NCBI GenBank assembly: GCA_973895155.1
Contig: OZ316893.1
Location: 11,098,001-11,162,000 of the forward strand
Length of the DNA stretch: 64,000 nt
Reading direction: 5' to 3'
Origin: Marsupella aquatica
Lineage: Eukaryota > Marchantiophyta
Position numbers and translations under genes: made by a program. Below are positions 1-10,792 of the stretch, piece after piece. The notes under the pieces were generated by a model. The model was given only the letters and a program-made list of their open reading frames with translations. It made no database searches and was not told the DNA's origin. Position 1 is the first letter of the stretch, and every line of letters begins with the position of its first letter.

Positions 1-280
1 TAGGCTTTATCTGTCTACAGCAAAAATTCAGTAATTTGTTGTGTTGTACTGACCCTTTCAACTTTTATAACCCTACTAGTGATGCACAGAAAAATGATGT
101 ATTGGTCCACTTCCTACTGGAAAAGGTCAAGACGTGGACAAGCAAATAAAATTTCCAGCAACTCGACTTCTCAACACAACTGTTGGGAGTTGTGATCATT
201 GCAAAATCCAATTCAAATCCTTTATGCCTAATTGAGAACTGATCAGTGATATCTTATCCAGAGTACATAAGCATCCTCAC

Positions 281-3200
281 CTATAAAGGCCGGCCATGGA
301 TACTCCAGTTTGATCAAGGTCTTTCTCTACCAGGTCGAGTAGAGTGCATATTTCTTCGGAACCATCCCGCAAAAGAATATATCCAAGGTTCAGCTGGGCT
401 CTAACATAAAGAACTAAACCATCCTGAAGTCCGAAATGCGACAATGTGGGATCAGTAACCGGTAAATACGATTATATGTTGAAACAAAGACAAAAGTAAG
501 TTTCATAAAGTACCTTTAATTCTCTATCACGGGTAGTCGGCCACAAACGAACCAGGAATGGCCTCAGACTACTATGAATTTCTCCAGCAGTATCACCAAT
601 GTTCAGTCCATTTCCAATGATGAATGTATTTAGTGCCGCCAAGAGCTTCTTTGCAATTCGACCCTCGTCTCTGATACGAGAATGTTAAAGTGAGCGAGCA
701 ATCAAAACGTTTTGGAGACTCAACAACTACACGGTTGAGTTCAGTTCATACCATTTCGTGTAAAACATCTAACCAGTAATGAAAACACTAACAGCATTGT
801 TTAAAAGAAGATCTTGATTAAAATATAATTAAGTAAAAGAAAAGCATCCTACACAACGAGTACCTCGATAATAGGTATGCTTCTTGCTGGACACAGAACT
901 GGCGCTGTCTAGACTTACCTTCACATGTGGCGTTGGTCTAAGAAAACAGGAACTTACTTATCTCACGAGACAGGCCTTCCGTCCTTCCAAGGAAAGATTC
1001 ATTCAAAGCAGGAAGACAGTTTACCGTAGTTTCGCAAAGATCTCTACAAAATCCTGAGTGACATCCCTCAACAAAACCTCTGGCAAATCTCCTGGGGGGT
1101 ACTGTAGGACACACAGCAACGTTGAAATGTTGCGAAACACCTCCTCCCTTGTTGATGACGCCTCCACGGTTATGTTGTGTGTACTATCTTTAGCTTTATC
1201 CAGATAAAAGTGAAGAAGATCTGCACACTAGGATTGGCTCTTAGCGACCACGACTAAACATCAAAAACCGGACCAAGGCACGCCAAGAAAAATGAATTCA
1301 CAGAAACACGAGTTGCAGCTCTTATACAGTTCTATTTTTACTGTCCACCTGCAGTTTTCAATCCAATGAACGCCTGGGTTGAATTCGGGGTGAAATGCAA
1401 TGTTTATAACAGTATCTACCAAAAAGGGCATACCAGCATATATCTTCTTGCTCATGCGGGTGCGGTAATCAAGTACAGGAAGGAGCTGACACAGCACATT
1501 GTTGTAATCCGGCACAAAATTCGGGACTCGGCCCAAGATATGCACCATATGCTGAAAGAGTTTCTTCACTTTTCGCAGTAGGTTCAGACTTTGGCCTACA
1601 AAGGAACAAAAGCTGTCACTTAATTTGTCTGCACGTCAACCCAGGCGAATTTAAACTAAATGGACCGAAAGGAATGGACACACCAGACAAAGAGACTACA
1701 ATTTTATGTACAATGTTAAATTTTGACTTGACAGTACGAAAATGTCAAGGTATGCCAATGATACACATCATCTTTCATTGAACGCGAAAGTCCTAACCTG
1801 CACGACTGCAATCATCGGCCTTCAAAATGAAACTTCGAAGAGCCTTGGCGAGCACAAGTTTTGGTAATTTCTTCTTGCTGGCCGCAACCTCATTTTCGAT
1901 GCAAACACATAATGCATGCAATACACCTGGCCATGATGCAGCTGCAGGAAATCACCCATAGTCAGTTGCTCTCGGCAGTATGTTACACTGTTTTACTATC
2001 AATCTTGAAAAGTCGAAGAGGCTGAACCATTTATCCGAAGCAAAAACCAACAGGAGGATCGAATTTTCAACGCCAAGAGCGATAAAATAGAATATGATTA
2101 CACTGGTAGGTGCTCATGTACACCACAACCTTGACAAAGTAAAGAGGATCGTAAGCTTCATAGAGGCACCACAACAAAACTTCAAATCCTCAAATATTAT
2201 GAGGTTAGGGAGAATAGTTGCGTAAACGACATCCATAAACCCGCCCGTGGTGGAATATGTCAGAGAGGTTCAATTACAAGCCATGAAGGCCAGATGACGT
2301 AGACGTCAACAGTCGACCAGAGATATTTACTTCCAAAGCGGTATCTGTAGCAGATTATACGTCATAATAAGCTACCAATGAGAGGTTTATGGTTCGAATG
2401 CTGGTCTGCTAAAGGTCTGGACGTGCTGTTTCGAACGGAGGAAATTGTCGCAACCGAGCAGCAAAATTGTGATCCAGTTCCATTACATCTCATTATATTC
2501 CGACTATACGGTGGCATTTCGCAGGTGGTACATTCGACGCTTTGTAGTCTGTTCCGGTAGTAAACACCTTACGAGTATATGGCTTGTCAGTCGGACCTGT
2601 TAATCCGAATGGGCAAAAGACGTCGGGGATCGCTCACCCGAGATCCAAGTCTAAACCCTGGCTAAACCGCAGAAAATGACGAACAACGTCCACCAACATT
2701 ACGGAATGGAATTATTGATCTTCTTCTGTAAGTTTATGCCCTTTCAAAACTCCATATCACATACCGGACAGTCTCCGCAGCTATTCACTCTACACACCTC
2801 ACTTCTACGCAGGGATAATTGACCCGAATGAGAGGGTTAAACCGTGCCAGAAATGACTACTGGGATTCTTCACATGGAATTGGTGCATTAGAAAAAACTC
2901 TCGGTCTCTTCATATCTCAGTGACCGAGATACAAATGCCTTGACGAGTTTGGTTAGCATCTTCTACCTGAATTAATAGAGATGGCATGACGCGCCTGTGC
3001 GGCGCAATCAGGAGAATCAGCATCGGTCGAGAAAAGACTCCTGGACAGTGGAAACGTGAGGATTCAAGTAGACACTTACAGCGGATAAGGCTTTGATCGA
3101 GGGACGCAGTTTCCCGGTCAAGCAATGTCCACAAGCTTACATCCCCGGTAGAATTCAGGTAGCCTTGCAAGGTCTTCAATCCTTCCTGCATTGCATTGTC

Positions 3201-3641
3201 GTTCTATGAACCATCGAGTGCTAGAATTGGCACAATAATAACTTCATACACAGCATTCACTATCTAGAATTGAAGGAATTCTGCCCGATTGCGATTAAAT
3301 CACTGCATGATGCACGTCATTCACTACGTAACGATTCCATCCCCAATGCCACTACATTGTCCGGACACATTCATACGAACAAACATCAAGGTTAAGAAAT
3401 ATAATCATGACTCAATTTCTTCAATTGCCAAATCCAAAGTGGCGGGAGTGGAAGAAATGAGGCGCGCCTAGACTTATTGATAGAATTTCACAGCAGTGAC
3501 GGACAGAGAAGAGAGGCAGAAATGAAGAAATTCTTTGGAAACAAGATGAATGCATCCGATTCCGACCTCACGGATTTTCGCTCTGTCCGACACGAGCTTG
3601 CCATTCAGCTCCTCCACGTCGACGACCGTAACGACAATCAT
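281..3641 (-). CDS. ATM: ATM serine/threonine kinase, N-terminal exons 1-7 (gene continues off the left edge)
   Basis: This is the start of an ATM gene, a PI3K-like kinase that signals DNA double-strand breaks. Exons, in transcription order: 3641-3567, 3185-3080, 1941-1798, 1595-1342, 1227-1025, 670-514, 423-281. Phases join cleanly and give about 360 residues. Exon 1 begins MIVVTVVDVEELNGK, and the 1/2 junction reads KIREEGLKTL, like the TAN-motif region of Arabidopsis ATM (DKAKTREEGVKLL). Other matches to the plant ATM N-terminus are LPKLVLAKALR, KKLFQHMVHILGRVPNF, YRTRMSKKIY, EEVFRNISTL, PPGDLPEVL, DEGRIAKKLL and LVLYVRAQLNL. The region is expected to form N-terminal HEAT repeats; the kinase domain would lie outside the window. 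The start codon was chosen because it sits just before the conserved DVEEL motif. The 3/4 and 4/5 donors were picked to keep phase; the 4/5 donor (ACA then gtaaaa) is the least certain. I found no convincing exon in 1-280. Alignments are from memory. Confidence 0.85.
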
Positions 3642-3780
3642 TGCGGACCAATTGCGGACCAGGCAGAGCCTCGTCACCCAACCATCAGCTCCATCTAGAA
3701 TCGCCAATCCAACTGAAGTAACTTCGAAAACGATGGAGCGATAATTGACTAAAACACTCTGCGGGACGGGGAAACGAACG

Positions 3781-4100
3781 ATGAAGACTACTAGTGAGGA
3801 TTTCTTTCATAGGAGAGCGGGCGAGCTGGAATTCTCCTGCAGAACAGAGAAATCGAAAATGAACTATGAAGACTACTAGGGAGGATTGATTTGCTAGGAA
3901 GGCGGGACGTGAGTATCGATGCACGGCCCGAAGTGGTACATCTCCTGCAGAACAGAGAGATCGAAAATGAACAATGAAGACTCCTAGTGAGGATTACGTT
4001 GGAAGGAAGGCGGGATGTGAGTATCGATGCCCAATCCGAGCTGGACCTTCAACTGCAGTCTGCACTGTGCACTCTGCAGAACAGAGAGAGACCGAAGTGA
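3781..4100. repeat. Three degenerate tandem units upstream of ATM
   Basis: The motif ATGAAGACTACTAG recurs at 3781, 3866 and 3974, each followed after a variable middle by a CTGCAGAACAGAGA block and GAAAATGAAC. Units are about 85, 108 and 125 bp. The array lies just upstream of the ATM start, so it may overlap its promoter or 5' UTR. Short open frames across it (for example 4027-4236, plus) have no recognisable family. Confidence 0.6.
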
Positions 4101-4577
4101 TGGTGTTCAGCCAAAAGCGTTTCGAATTGCGGCTGGGGCCGTACCGGAGGAAGGGACTGTACTGGTGGAGAAAGCATTAGTCGGCGCTTCACTTCGCCTC
4201 AGTCATTCGATCAAATCAGCGGTTCAGCATCAGTGACGGCATGCCGTGACCGCCTGACGCGAAACATTCGACTGTTCTTTGGGACTTTGGTCGCTTTCTC
4301 TTTCTCTTTCTCTGAGTAATGAACTGGTGGTGGCCTTACTAGACGTTGGGTACTTGGGTCCTTTGTGTTCTTTTAATATTCCTCTAAGGTTATATTTAGA
4401 AGGTGGCTCGTAATGGTTGAAAACGGCGCAGTTGGCATTGGGGCCTTTAAGGCAGGGTGTCTAAACCCATCCTATCCGGCAAGGGTGTGCCCAAGGAAAT
4501 GGTGAGGAGTGCTTATTTTGTCTAAAATTTTACATTACATAACATGAAAAATGAAGCCAGGTCTCTTTGTTTGGATA

Positions 4578-4789
4578 GCCATTTGGAGCGGAGCCATTCT
4601 GAGTAGAGCAGAGAAGGCAGAGTGGAGCAAGCAGAGCAGGAGGCAAATGGGCGGGGGTTTAGGGTTTAGTGGTAGTAGGGGGAGCCATTTGGAGTGGAGC
4701 CATTGGGAGTAGAGCAGAGAAGGCAGAGTGAAGCAAAGCAGTAGGCAAAGGGACGGGAGTTGTAGGGGGACTCAATATTTAGGCCTTCT
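4578..4789. repeat. Tandem duplication, period about 106 bp
   Basis: Two units begin at 4578 and 4684 with GCCATTTGGAG and share GTAGAGCAGAGAAGGCAGAG. They are purine-rich, with no coding potential seen. Confidence 0.6.
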
Positions 4790-4799
4790 AAATTTCTAT

Positions 4800-6498
4800 A
4801 ACAACTAACCATCGGCTGATTCACTCAGACGGTGCACAGCAACGGATGGCCTGGGGCAGGGGTTTGCAATACTGAGATGCCCCGGGGCAGGCTGCATTCG
4901 GACTTTCAAGATTGTTGCGTGATACCCAAAATGACAAGGGATACAAGTGTCAAGAGTACCATTATATCAATTTTGAAATTGGGTATACACGGTTACGGTC
5001 AATGGCTAAACACCGCAGCCTGGCCTTGACCACCCTCCCCATTGCCCATCACTTTCTAAGTCATGGTCATTCCAGTCACAACGTGGACGGCAGTATTTCA
5101 CCACCAAACTTTGAGTCCCCCAAGTAGGCAGACCAGGAGTGTGCCCCATTGGGGCTTTTTGGCTCATTGGTCTTCCTGGGTTTTCAGCTTTAATGCGTCT
5201 CATGCCTTTGAGATCCTCTCTCTTGGTTTAGTTTTGCTACATGGGATGTATATGTAGGAGGTGATATAAACACTTCAAAGCAGTCAACTACCTACCACTT
5301 AGATTCGGCATCGTTGACGCCAACATTGAGTTCCTCTATGGTCTACACCCCCAGAACAGCCATCCAGTGGAAACTAAGTATGGGGAGACTTGTGGGCATC
5401 AAAACATTGAACTAGCAATGGCGATGCGCTGAGATGGTGATGCACACAAAGAACTTATATAGAGTGGCATTGGGAGCCGGTCAGTTCTTGGGAAGGGCCA
5501 AGATCAGGGTGGAGTATCTAGACCCGCGGCCATACTTGGAACTCTAAGGGCTTGAGTGAGAGCTTATCTTGGGCCCAGGCCAAAGAAGTTTAGTTCGTGT
5601 AGACCATACGTTTGGCACATGATGAGATATGACACGGCTTGATTTAACTGTCCTCTAGGACCCCTAACTAACAACGAGTTCTAAGGACCCAAGCATGAGC
5701 ACCTCATCCACCTGATCACAATGGGCTAAGGCACTTCAACTACAGACGTCTAACTAAAAAGTTATGGACATAGCAAGTTAGCTTCACATCTAGTCAATCG
5801 AGTTGGACCCCAAGTAGAGGGCCAAAAATAGGGGACCAAAGTTGGTGGGAGGGGAAGATCTCTAGAAGCATATATGAGATGAGTGGTGTCTCCTAGTGGG
5901 CCATGGGCGAGCCCAAGTCGTGAAGCGCAACGGTTGCGCTACTAGCTGAAGGGAAACGTCAAACAAAAACAACAACATATCATCAATGAGAAGTCCGTTC
6001 AAGGACTTCTTGGGTGTGATGGAAATCTCTCAAGTAAGGATACAACCTTCTGAGCTCATCTAGCTAGGTTTGGGGGTCCCTTTGGTCATCACAATTTTTT
6101 GGGATTTGCTCCTGCCAAATAATAGCCAAGCCACGTTAAATTTTTCATAGGAGCTTGTATTGGGGAGGCAATGCAAAGTAGACATGGGTGTTAAGGTCCA
6201 AGTGTGTTTTGCCCTTGGACTCTTGGTTGAGTCAGAGCCATGGAATTGGTTGCTAGAGTCGGGGCCAAACTAGTCCCAACGTTTGGGACACGGGATGTAA
6301 TTAAGCTGCAAGTAGTGGTTGCGAGTGCGGGTTGGCAACCACATCATAGGAGCTACAAATCAGGGGAGTATGATGCGAAGGCTTAGAAGCCCTTAAGTTG
6401 TGGTCGAATGGAGCCATTGACTATGGGTACGTTCCAGTGCGCAGCAGAACACAAATGATACCTAAGAGCACTTATGTAAATAAAAACAGATAGCATGT
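4800..6498. other. Unassigned intergenic DNA
   Basis: No gene, RNA or intact repeat could be recognised here. Open frames are short and overlap on both strands (for example 4832-5257). The base composition resembles the decayed transposon DNA nearby, so old transposon remains are likely but not shown. Confidence 0.4.
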
Positions 6499-7253
6499 TG
6501 TCATGAGGACTAGAAGTTAGAGGCTCCTTGGGTAAACTGTGTGTTTCTGGCTGCTACTGGGACAAGCGACAAGCACTTTTCGGAGTGAACTCTCACTCCT
6601 TTATTTTCTTTTACTTTTCTCTCAATGGTTACAATGGGTTCCCTTGAGTAAGCTTGCTCGCAAGAGTCTGGTAGCTGGCCCTACGGCAGGCCGCTACCTC
6701 TAACTTGTCAAGCTCAACTCTTCAAGTGGCTATCTACTCAAAATTTGACGGAAAAACTCTCCTCCTTAGCTCACAAACTCCAAAACTGACTAGCTACTTG
6801 ACTAGTCCTAACCTAGCTTACAAGAAACTCGGGCCTGGACCAACGAGACTCCAAGCTCGAAAACCAACACCGGATCCAAAACTTGCAATGGAACACCAAA
6901 ATTGCCGCACAACAGCCGAATTCTGCAGAAGGCAGCGGAACTCACAAAACAGAACATAACATAACTCAATAGCCAACAGAGAACCCCAATGCGCCAAAGC
7001 CCAAGGCTTAAATAGCTTCCAAAACCGACCTTCCAGCCTGAGCCAGCTGCCATCAACGAGGCTCATCCAAACTCCAAGTCTGGTGAGTCACCCAAACATC
7101 AAACCTGGTAACGACGAGTCACCCAAACATCAAACTTCATCCCCATCCAACCAAGCAACCTTTTTGAGTTAGCATGCCCGCAACTGATCAACGACGCCTC
7201 ACCCATCAGCCCCTATAAAAGCCATTATCGAGCCAAAATGTTTCGGCACGACA
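6499..7253 (-). repeat. LTR, left copy (3' LTR in coding orientation)
   Basis: This copy begins TGTCATGAGGACTAGAAG and ends GGCACGACA. It aligns over its length with 9523-10265, with small indels. It contains CCCCTATAAAAG near 7211 on the plus strand. Confidence 0.85.
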
Positions 7254-7299
7254 TCCTCCCCCAATAGGATTGGAGCAGCCTCCGGTCTGCTCCAATCCA

Positions 7300-8180
7300 T
7301 CAGATTTCCTCTAAGTCTGAGTCTAAACTCGAGCCATGCATCTGGACCAGTTCCTCCTCTTCAAACTCACTCAAGTCAGAACTTGAGTCCATTCCCTTCT
7401 TGGTCCTCCTCTTGAAGATCTTCACCCTTTTCCCTACGTAAGGTACTTGGTGAACCGTTCCATCCAGCTCTCGAATAGTGTAGGTTGCATTCGCATGAAC
7501 AGCAACCACCACATAGTTACGAACCTTGCCACCTCCGAGAAAACTTGTTTCGGCTCAAGTGTTGCTCATCCAACTTACTCTCGTAAACCAGAACCCAACC
7601 ACCTTCCTTAACCAAGACAGGCCTCAATCGATGAGTCCTGTCAAACCTGGTCTTGTTCCTTAACCTTGCCATCTTCAATTCTCGGGGGTCTCACTTCCAC
7701 AAAAATGGCATATCACGTGCGACGAAAGATAGGGTCATTTTATTGGTTCTAAGGGAAGACTTAAGAATTTTTGTAGAAGAACAATAGGGTCTTTTAAATT
7801 CAATTTTGAGACTTATAAGAACATTAGGGTCTTTTTAATCCAATTTTTAGAATATTCCAAGAATATTCCAACTTTATAGGGGTTAAAAAATAAAAAAAAT
7901 TCTTACATTTTAGGGGGTCCGAGGCCTAAAAACGTCGCAGGCGATGGGGAGGTCCCCATATAGTGAGACCCCCGAGCTTCAATTGCTTCCAAGCCACCTC
8001 AATCTTTGCAGGTAACAAGTTGAAGTGTTTGATCCTTTGAACCAGTAACTCCTCTCTCAAAAATTCATCTTTCCAACCAATCAGTTGCCAGCTACAAACA
8101 TCTTCCTCTAGTAGCATCATTGGCAAGTGCCCAGTAAGTAGCTCAACCGGAACGTATCCAGTCACTGAGCTACAAGTCAT
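7300..8180 (-). pseudogene. Integrase C-terminal remnant, split by a small DNA transposon
   Basis: On the minus strand 8180-7977 encodes TGYVPVELLTGHLPM and REELLVQRIKHFNLLP, the end of a gypsy integrase core (compare TGxSPFELxxGRxP). After an inserted 296-bp element (7681-7976), the 7512-7300 stretch encodes ATYTIRELDGTVHQVPYVG, the usual tail of gypsy integrases. The MITE therefore landed inside integrase after the retrotransposon had inserted. Confidence 0.65.
7681..7976. mobile_element. MITE of the CTCGGGGG-TCACT family, copy 1 (296 bp)
   Basis: The termini are perfect 15-bp inverted repeats, CTCGGGGGTCTCACT and AGTGAGACCCCCGAG. The flanks are an exact 8-bp duplication CTTCAATT (7673-7680 and 7977-7984). 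The interior is AT-rich and noncoding. A subterminal block ATCACGTGCGACGAAAGAT matches the ends of the 10.7-kb element at 21063. Confidence 0.9.
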
Positions 8181-8293
8181 CCGATCCGCTAATTAACAGA
8201 GCAAGTGGAAGAAGACTCGACCACCTGCCCAAGTCCCCATCACAAGCCTTAGCCAAAGTGCTCACAATCTGAATATGCCCCCTTTCAGATTTC

Positions 8294-9530
8294 TCATTGC
8301 CTTCCAGCTGACACTCGCTCTCTGGACTTGCTCGAGCCCAATACCCATCTCGGTAAGCATAAGGTTTTGTTCCCTTTTATCGAGCCCATGACATGAATGG
8401 TCCTCGATTGCGCAATAATGCCTTCTTGCTCTTCCCTTTCAACCGGTTCCCTGTTTGCCACAGACTCAGCTTCATTTCTAGTTCCCATGAGCTCCTCTTT
8501 CGCATCGAAGAACTCATCGTCCAAGTCCACTAGCTCCTCTTCCGCATCCAAGAACTTGTCGTCCAAGTCCACTAGCTCCGAATAGACACTGATGAACTCA
8601 TCACAATCCATGAGCTCCCCTCCAAGGAACTTGACCCTCTTTGGCTTCCCCAAGTCTAACTCTTCGGGGTCAGCAAGCCCTCTTCCTGAATCCATGGACA
8701 CCCCAGCAGTATAGGTTTGGAAACTCCCTATTTCCGTCTTGCCAGCCTCCCCCATCAAGGTGTGAGGGCCTTCTTTGTAAATCCGTTTCCTCTTGGATCT
8801 CTCTAAAATCGCTTCCTAGATCTCTTGCCTCATGCTACCAAAGAACTCAACATTGGTAAACCCTTGAGCATGTTGGCTCCAGAACTTCTCAGCTACAACC
8901 TCTGGGTACATAGTCTGGTCAAAATCCCTGCCTAGCACCCATCCCCGATCCTTTTTTATTTGCTTCCCTTTTCCCGGCTCTTTCTCACTCATTTCCTCAT
9001 CTTCGAACCTGACCCTCCTTTCCTTGTCTTGCGTATCCCACCTCTCTCGTTCCCCTGATTGAGACGGAGTGTCATCCTCATCGGTCTTCTTCCTTTTTGA
9101 CTTGACCGAGGCATCCCAACTAGCCCCAACCTCAACAATTATTGCATTGATCAGCACTGGATCACTCCATCTGGATCTCTCTCGCACCAGATCCGCCAAG
9201 CACCGTCGAACTCAACTCCTTCTCAACCAGCACCATGAACTCTTTCACCGCCGTCCCTTCGTCCAACTTGTAGACAACGGCCTCTGTCAAGTAAGAATTC
9301 AGGTAGCTTGTGACATTCCTCCCATCGAACTGCCCATTCTCCTTCAAAACCTCTTGGAGACACCAAGTAGTTATATTTGCTTCCCTGTTCGCCCTTTCCG
9401 CCTCAAGCTCTTCCTTCCTTATGGCTCTCATCATCGACATGACGATGCCCGAAATCCGATCGACTTTGTCATAGTCACCATCTTGTCCAATCGCCCCAAG
9501 GAATCCCCAGTATGGTCGCCAATGTCGCAA
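8294..9530 (-). pseudogene. gag-like remnant of the LTR element
   Basis: Three open stretches in different frames (9530-9162, 9199-8816, 8758-8294) make up a broken gag. The first contains QFDGRNVTSYLNSYL, a pattern typical of the structural domain of plant Ty3/gypsy gag. The later parts are rich in charged residues (repeated ELVDLDD). Frame changes between the pieces show that it no longer encodes a working polyprotein. Confidence 0.6.
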
Positions 9531-10265
9531 GGACTAGAAGTTAGGCGCATCTCTGGCTGCAACTAGGATAGGCGACAAGCACTTTTCGAAGCGAACTCTC
9601 ACTCCTTTATTTTTTTTAACTTTTCTCTCAATGGTTACAATGGGTTCCCTTGAGTAAGCTTGCTCGCAAGAGTCTGGTAGCTGGCCCTACGGCGGGCCGC
9701 TACCTCTAACTTGTCAAGATCAACTACTCAAGTGGCTATCTACTCCAAATCTGACGGAAAAACTCTCCTCCTTAGCTCACAAACTCCAAAACTGACTAGC
9801 TACTCGACTAGTCCTAACCTAGCTCACAAGAAACTCAGCCCTGGACCAACGAGACTCCAAGCTCAAGAACCAACACCGGATCCAAAACTCGCAGCGAAAC
9901 ACCAAAAATGCCACACAACAACCAAATTTCGCAGAAGGCAGCGGAACTCACAGAACAGAACATAACATAACATAACTCAATAGCTAATAGAGAACCCCAA
10001 TGAGCCGAAGCCTAATGCTTAAATAGCTTCCAAAAACCAACCTTCCAGCCTGAGCCAACTGCTATCAGCGAGGCTCATCCAAACTCCAAGCCTGGTGAGT
10101 CACCCAAACATCGAACCTGGTGACGACGAGTCACCCAAACATCATACCTCATCCCCATCCAACCAAGCAACCTTTCCGAGTCAGCATGCCCGCAACTGAT
10201 CAGCAACGCCTCGCCCATCAGCCCCTATAAAAGTCATTCTCGAGTTGAAATGTTTCAGCACGACA
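9523..10265 (-). repeat. LTR, right copy (5' LTR in coding orientation)
   Basis: This copy begins TGTCGCAAGGACTAGAAG and ends CAGCACGACA. It is the partner of the LTR at 6499. In the minus orientation it would hold the element's promoter. It ends about 530 bp upstream of the RSPH14 start codon. Confidence 0.85.
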
Positions 10266-10792
10266 ACGTCCCTTCTTGCCCAAACCCTCAATACTAACAA
10301 AGTACATTGCATTTAAGGTGGAATCCGGTTAAGGACTAAACTTTTGGTGTGACAATTTGATTTCTTGGCGTATATATGTTTCATTCAATGATATGCAAAG
10401 ATCTCCCATGTACATTCAAGTTCCTTATCAGAGTAGGTTGATTTCCTCAAGGACAAGTAATATTCTTTATGATCAAGGTCGAAGTCATACCTAGAGTCAT
10501 ACATGCTTTGCATGGCCGGACTGAACTTTACCTCATATTCAGGAAAGTTTGGAAGAGATGCACACTAGTCCTTAGGAAAACAAGAAAGTTGTGCTCTCTG
10601 AAGCTAGGACAAGATATGAACATGACTAGTGCTAGAAAGGGTTGGATTTCATGCAGGTGCAAACCCTTTCAGCAATGCAAAGTGGCCTGGGACTTTCAAA
10701 TTTAGTGGAAGGCTCATGTGATACTAGGTAGTAAGGAGTCATAAATCACAAGCACATGATTCATTTGAACTAGTGACATCTATCTGGTCAAG
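10266..10792. promoter_or_regulatory. Upstream region of the RSPH14 gene (putative)
   Basis: This 527-bp AT-rich stretch lies between the LTR and the RSPH14 start codon. It must hold the gene's promoter and 5' UTR unless further upstream exons exist. I see no clear core promoter. An open frame at 10469-10705 has no recognisable family. Confidence 0.3.

Larger units (their letters stand above)
6499..10265 (-). mobile_element. Decayed LTR retrotransposon, Ty3/gypsy-like, internally deleted
   Basis: Two direct long terminal repeats (6499-7253 and 9523-10265) each begin TGTC and end GACA. The coding strand is minus: gag-like remnants lie next to the right-hand LTR and integrase remnants next to the left-hand one. 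A purine-rich tract (GGGGGAGGA on the minus strand, about 7254-7262) abuts the left LTR as expected for a polypurine tract. TTGGCGACCATACTGGGG (minus, ending at 9522) abuts the other LTR in the primer-binding-site position; I cannot assign its tRNA. Only 2.3 kb lies between the LTRs, so protease, reverse transcriptase and RNase H are essentially gone. The flanks ATGT (6495-6498) and ACGT (10266-10269) could be a target duplication altered by one C-to-T change. The LTRs differ at many positions, so the insertion is old. Confidence 0.85.

Noticed and set aside
1-280. An eighth ATM exon at the left edge
   Set aside because: The minus-strand translation gave no match to the expected ATM sequence in any frame; the next exon probably lies outside the window.
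6705-6959. ORF of 84 codons on plus, with a near-copy at 9711-9965
   Set aside because: Both lie in the two LTRs in antisense to the element; the paired occurrence comes from LTR duplication.
10469-10705. Small ORF upstream of RSPH14 as an extra gene or exon
   Set aside because: No family resemblance, and phase with exon 1 is unnecessary because exon 1 starts with its own ATG.
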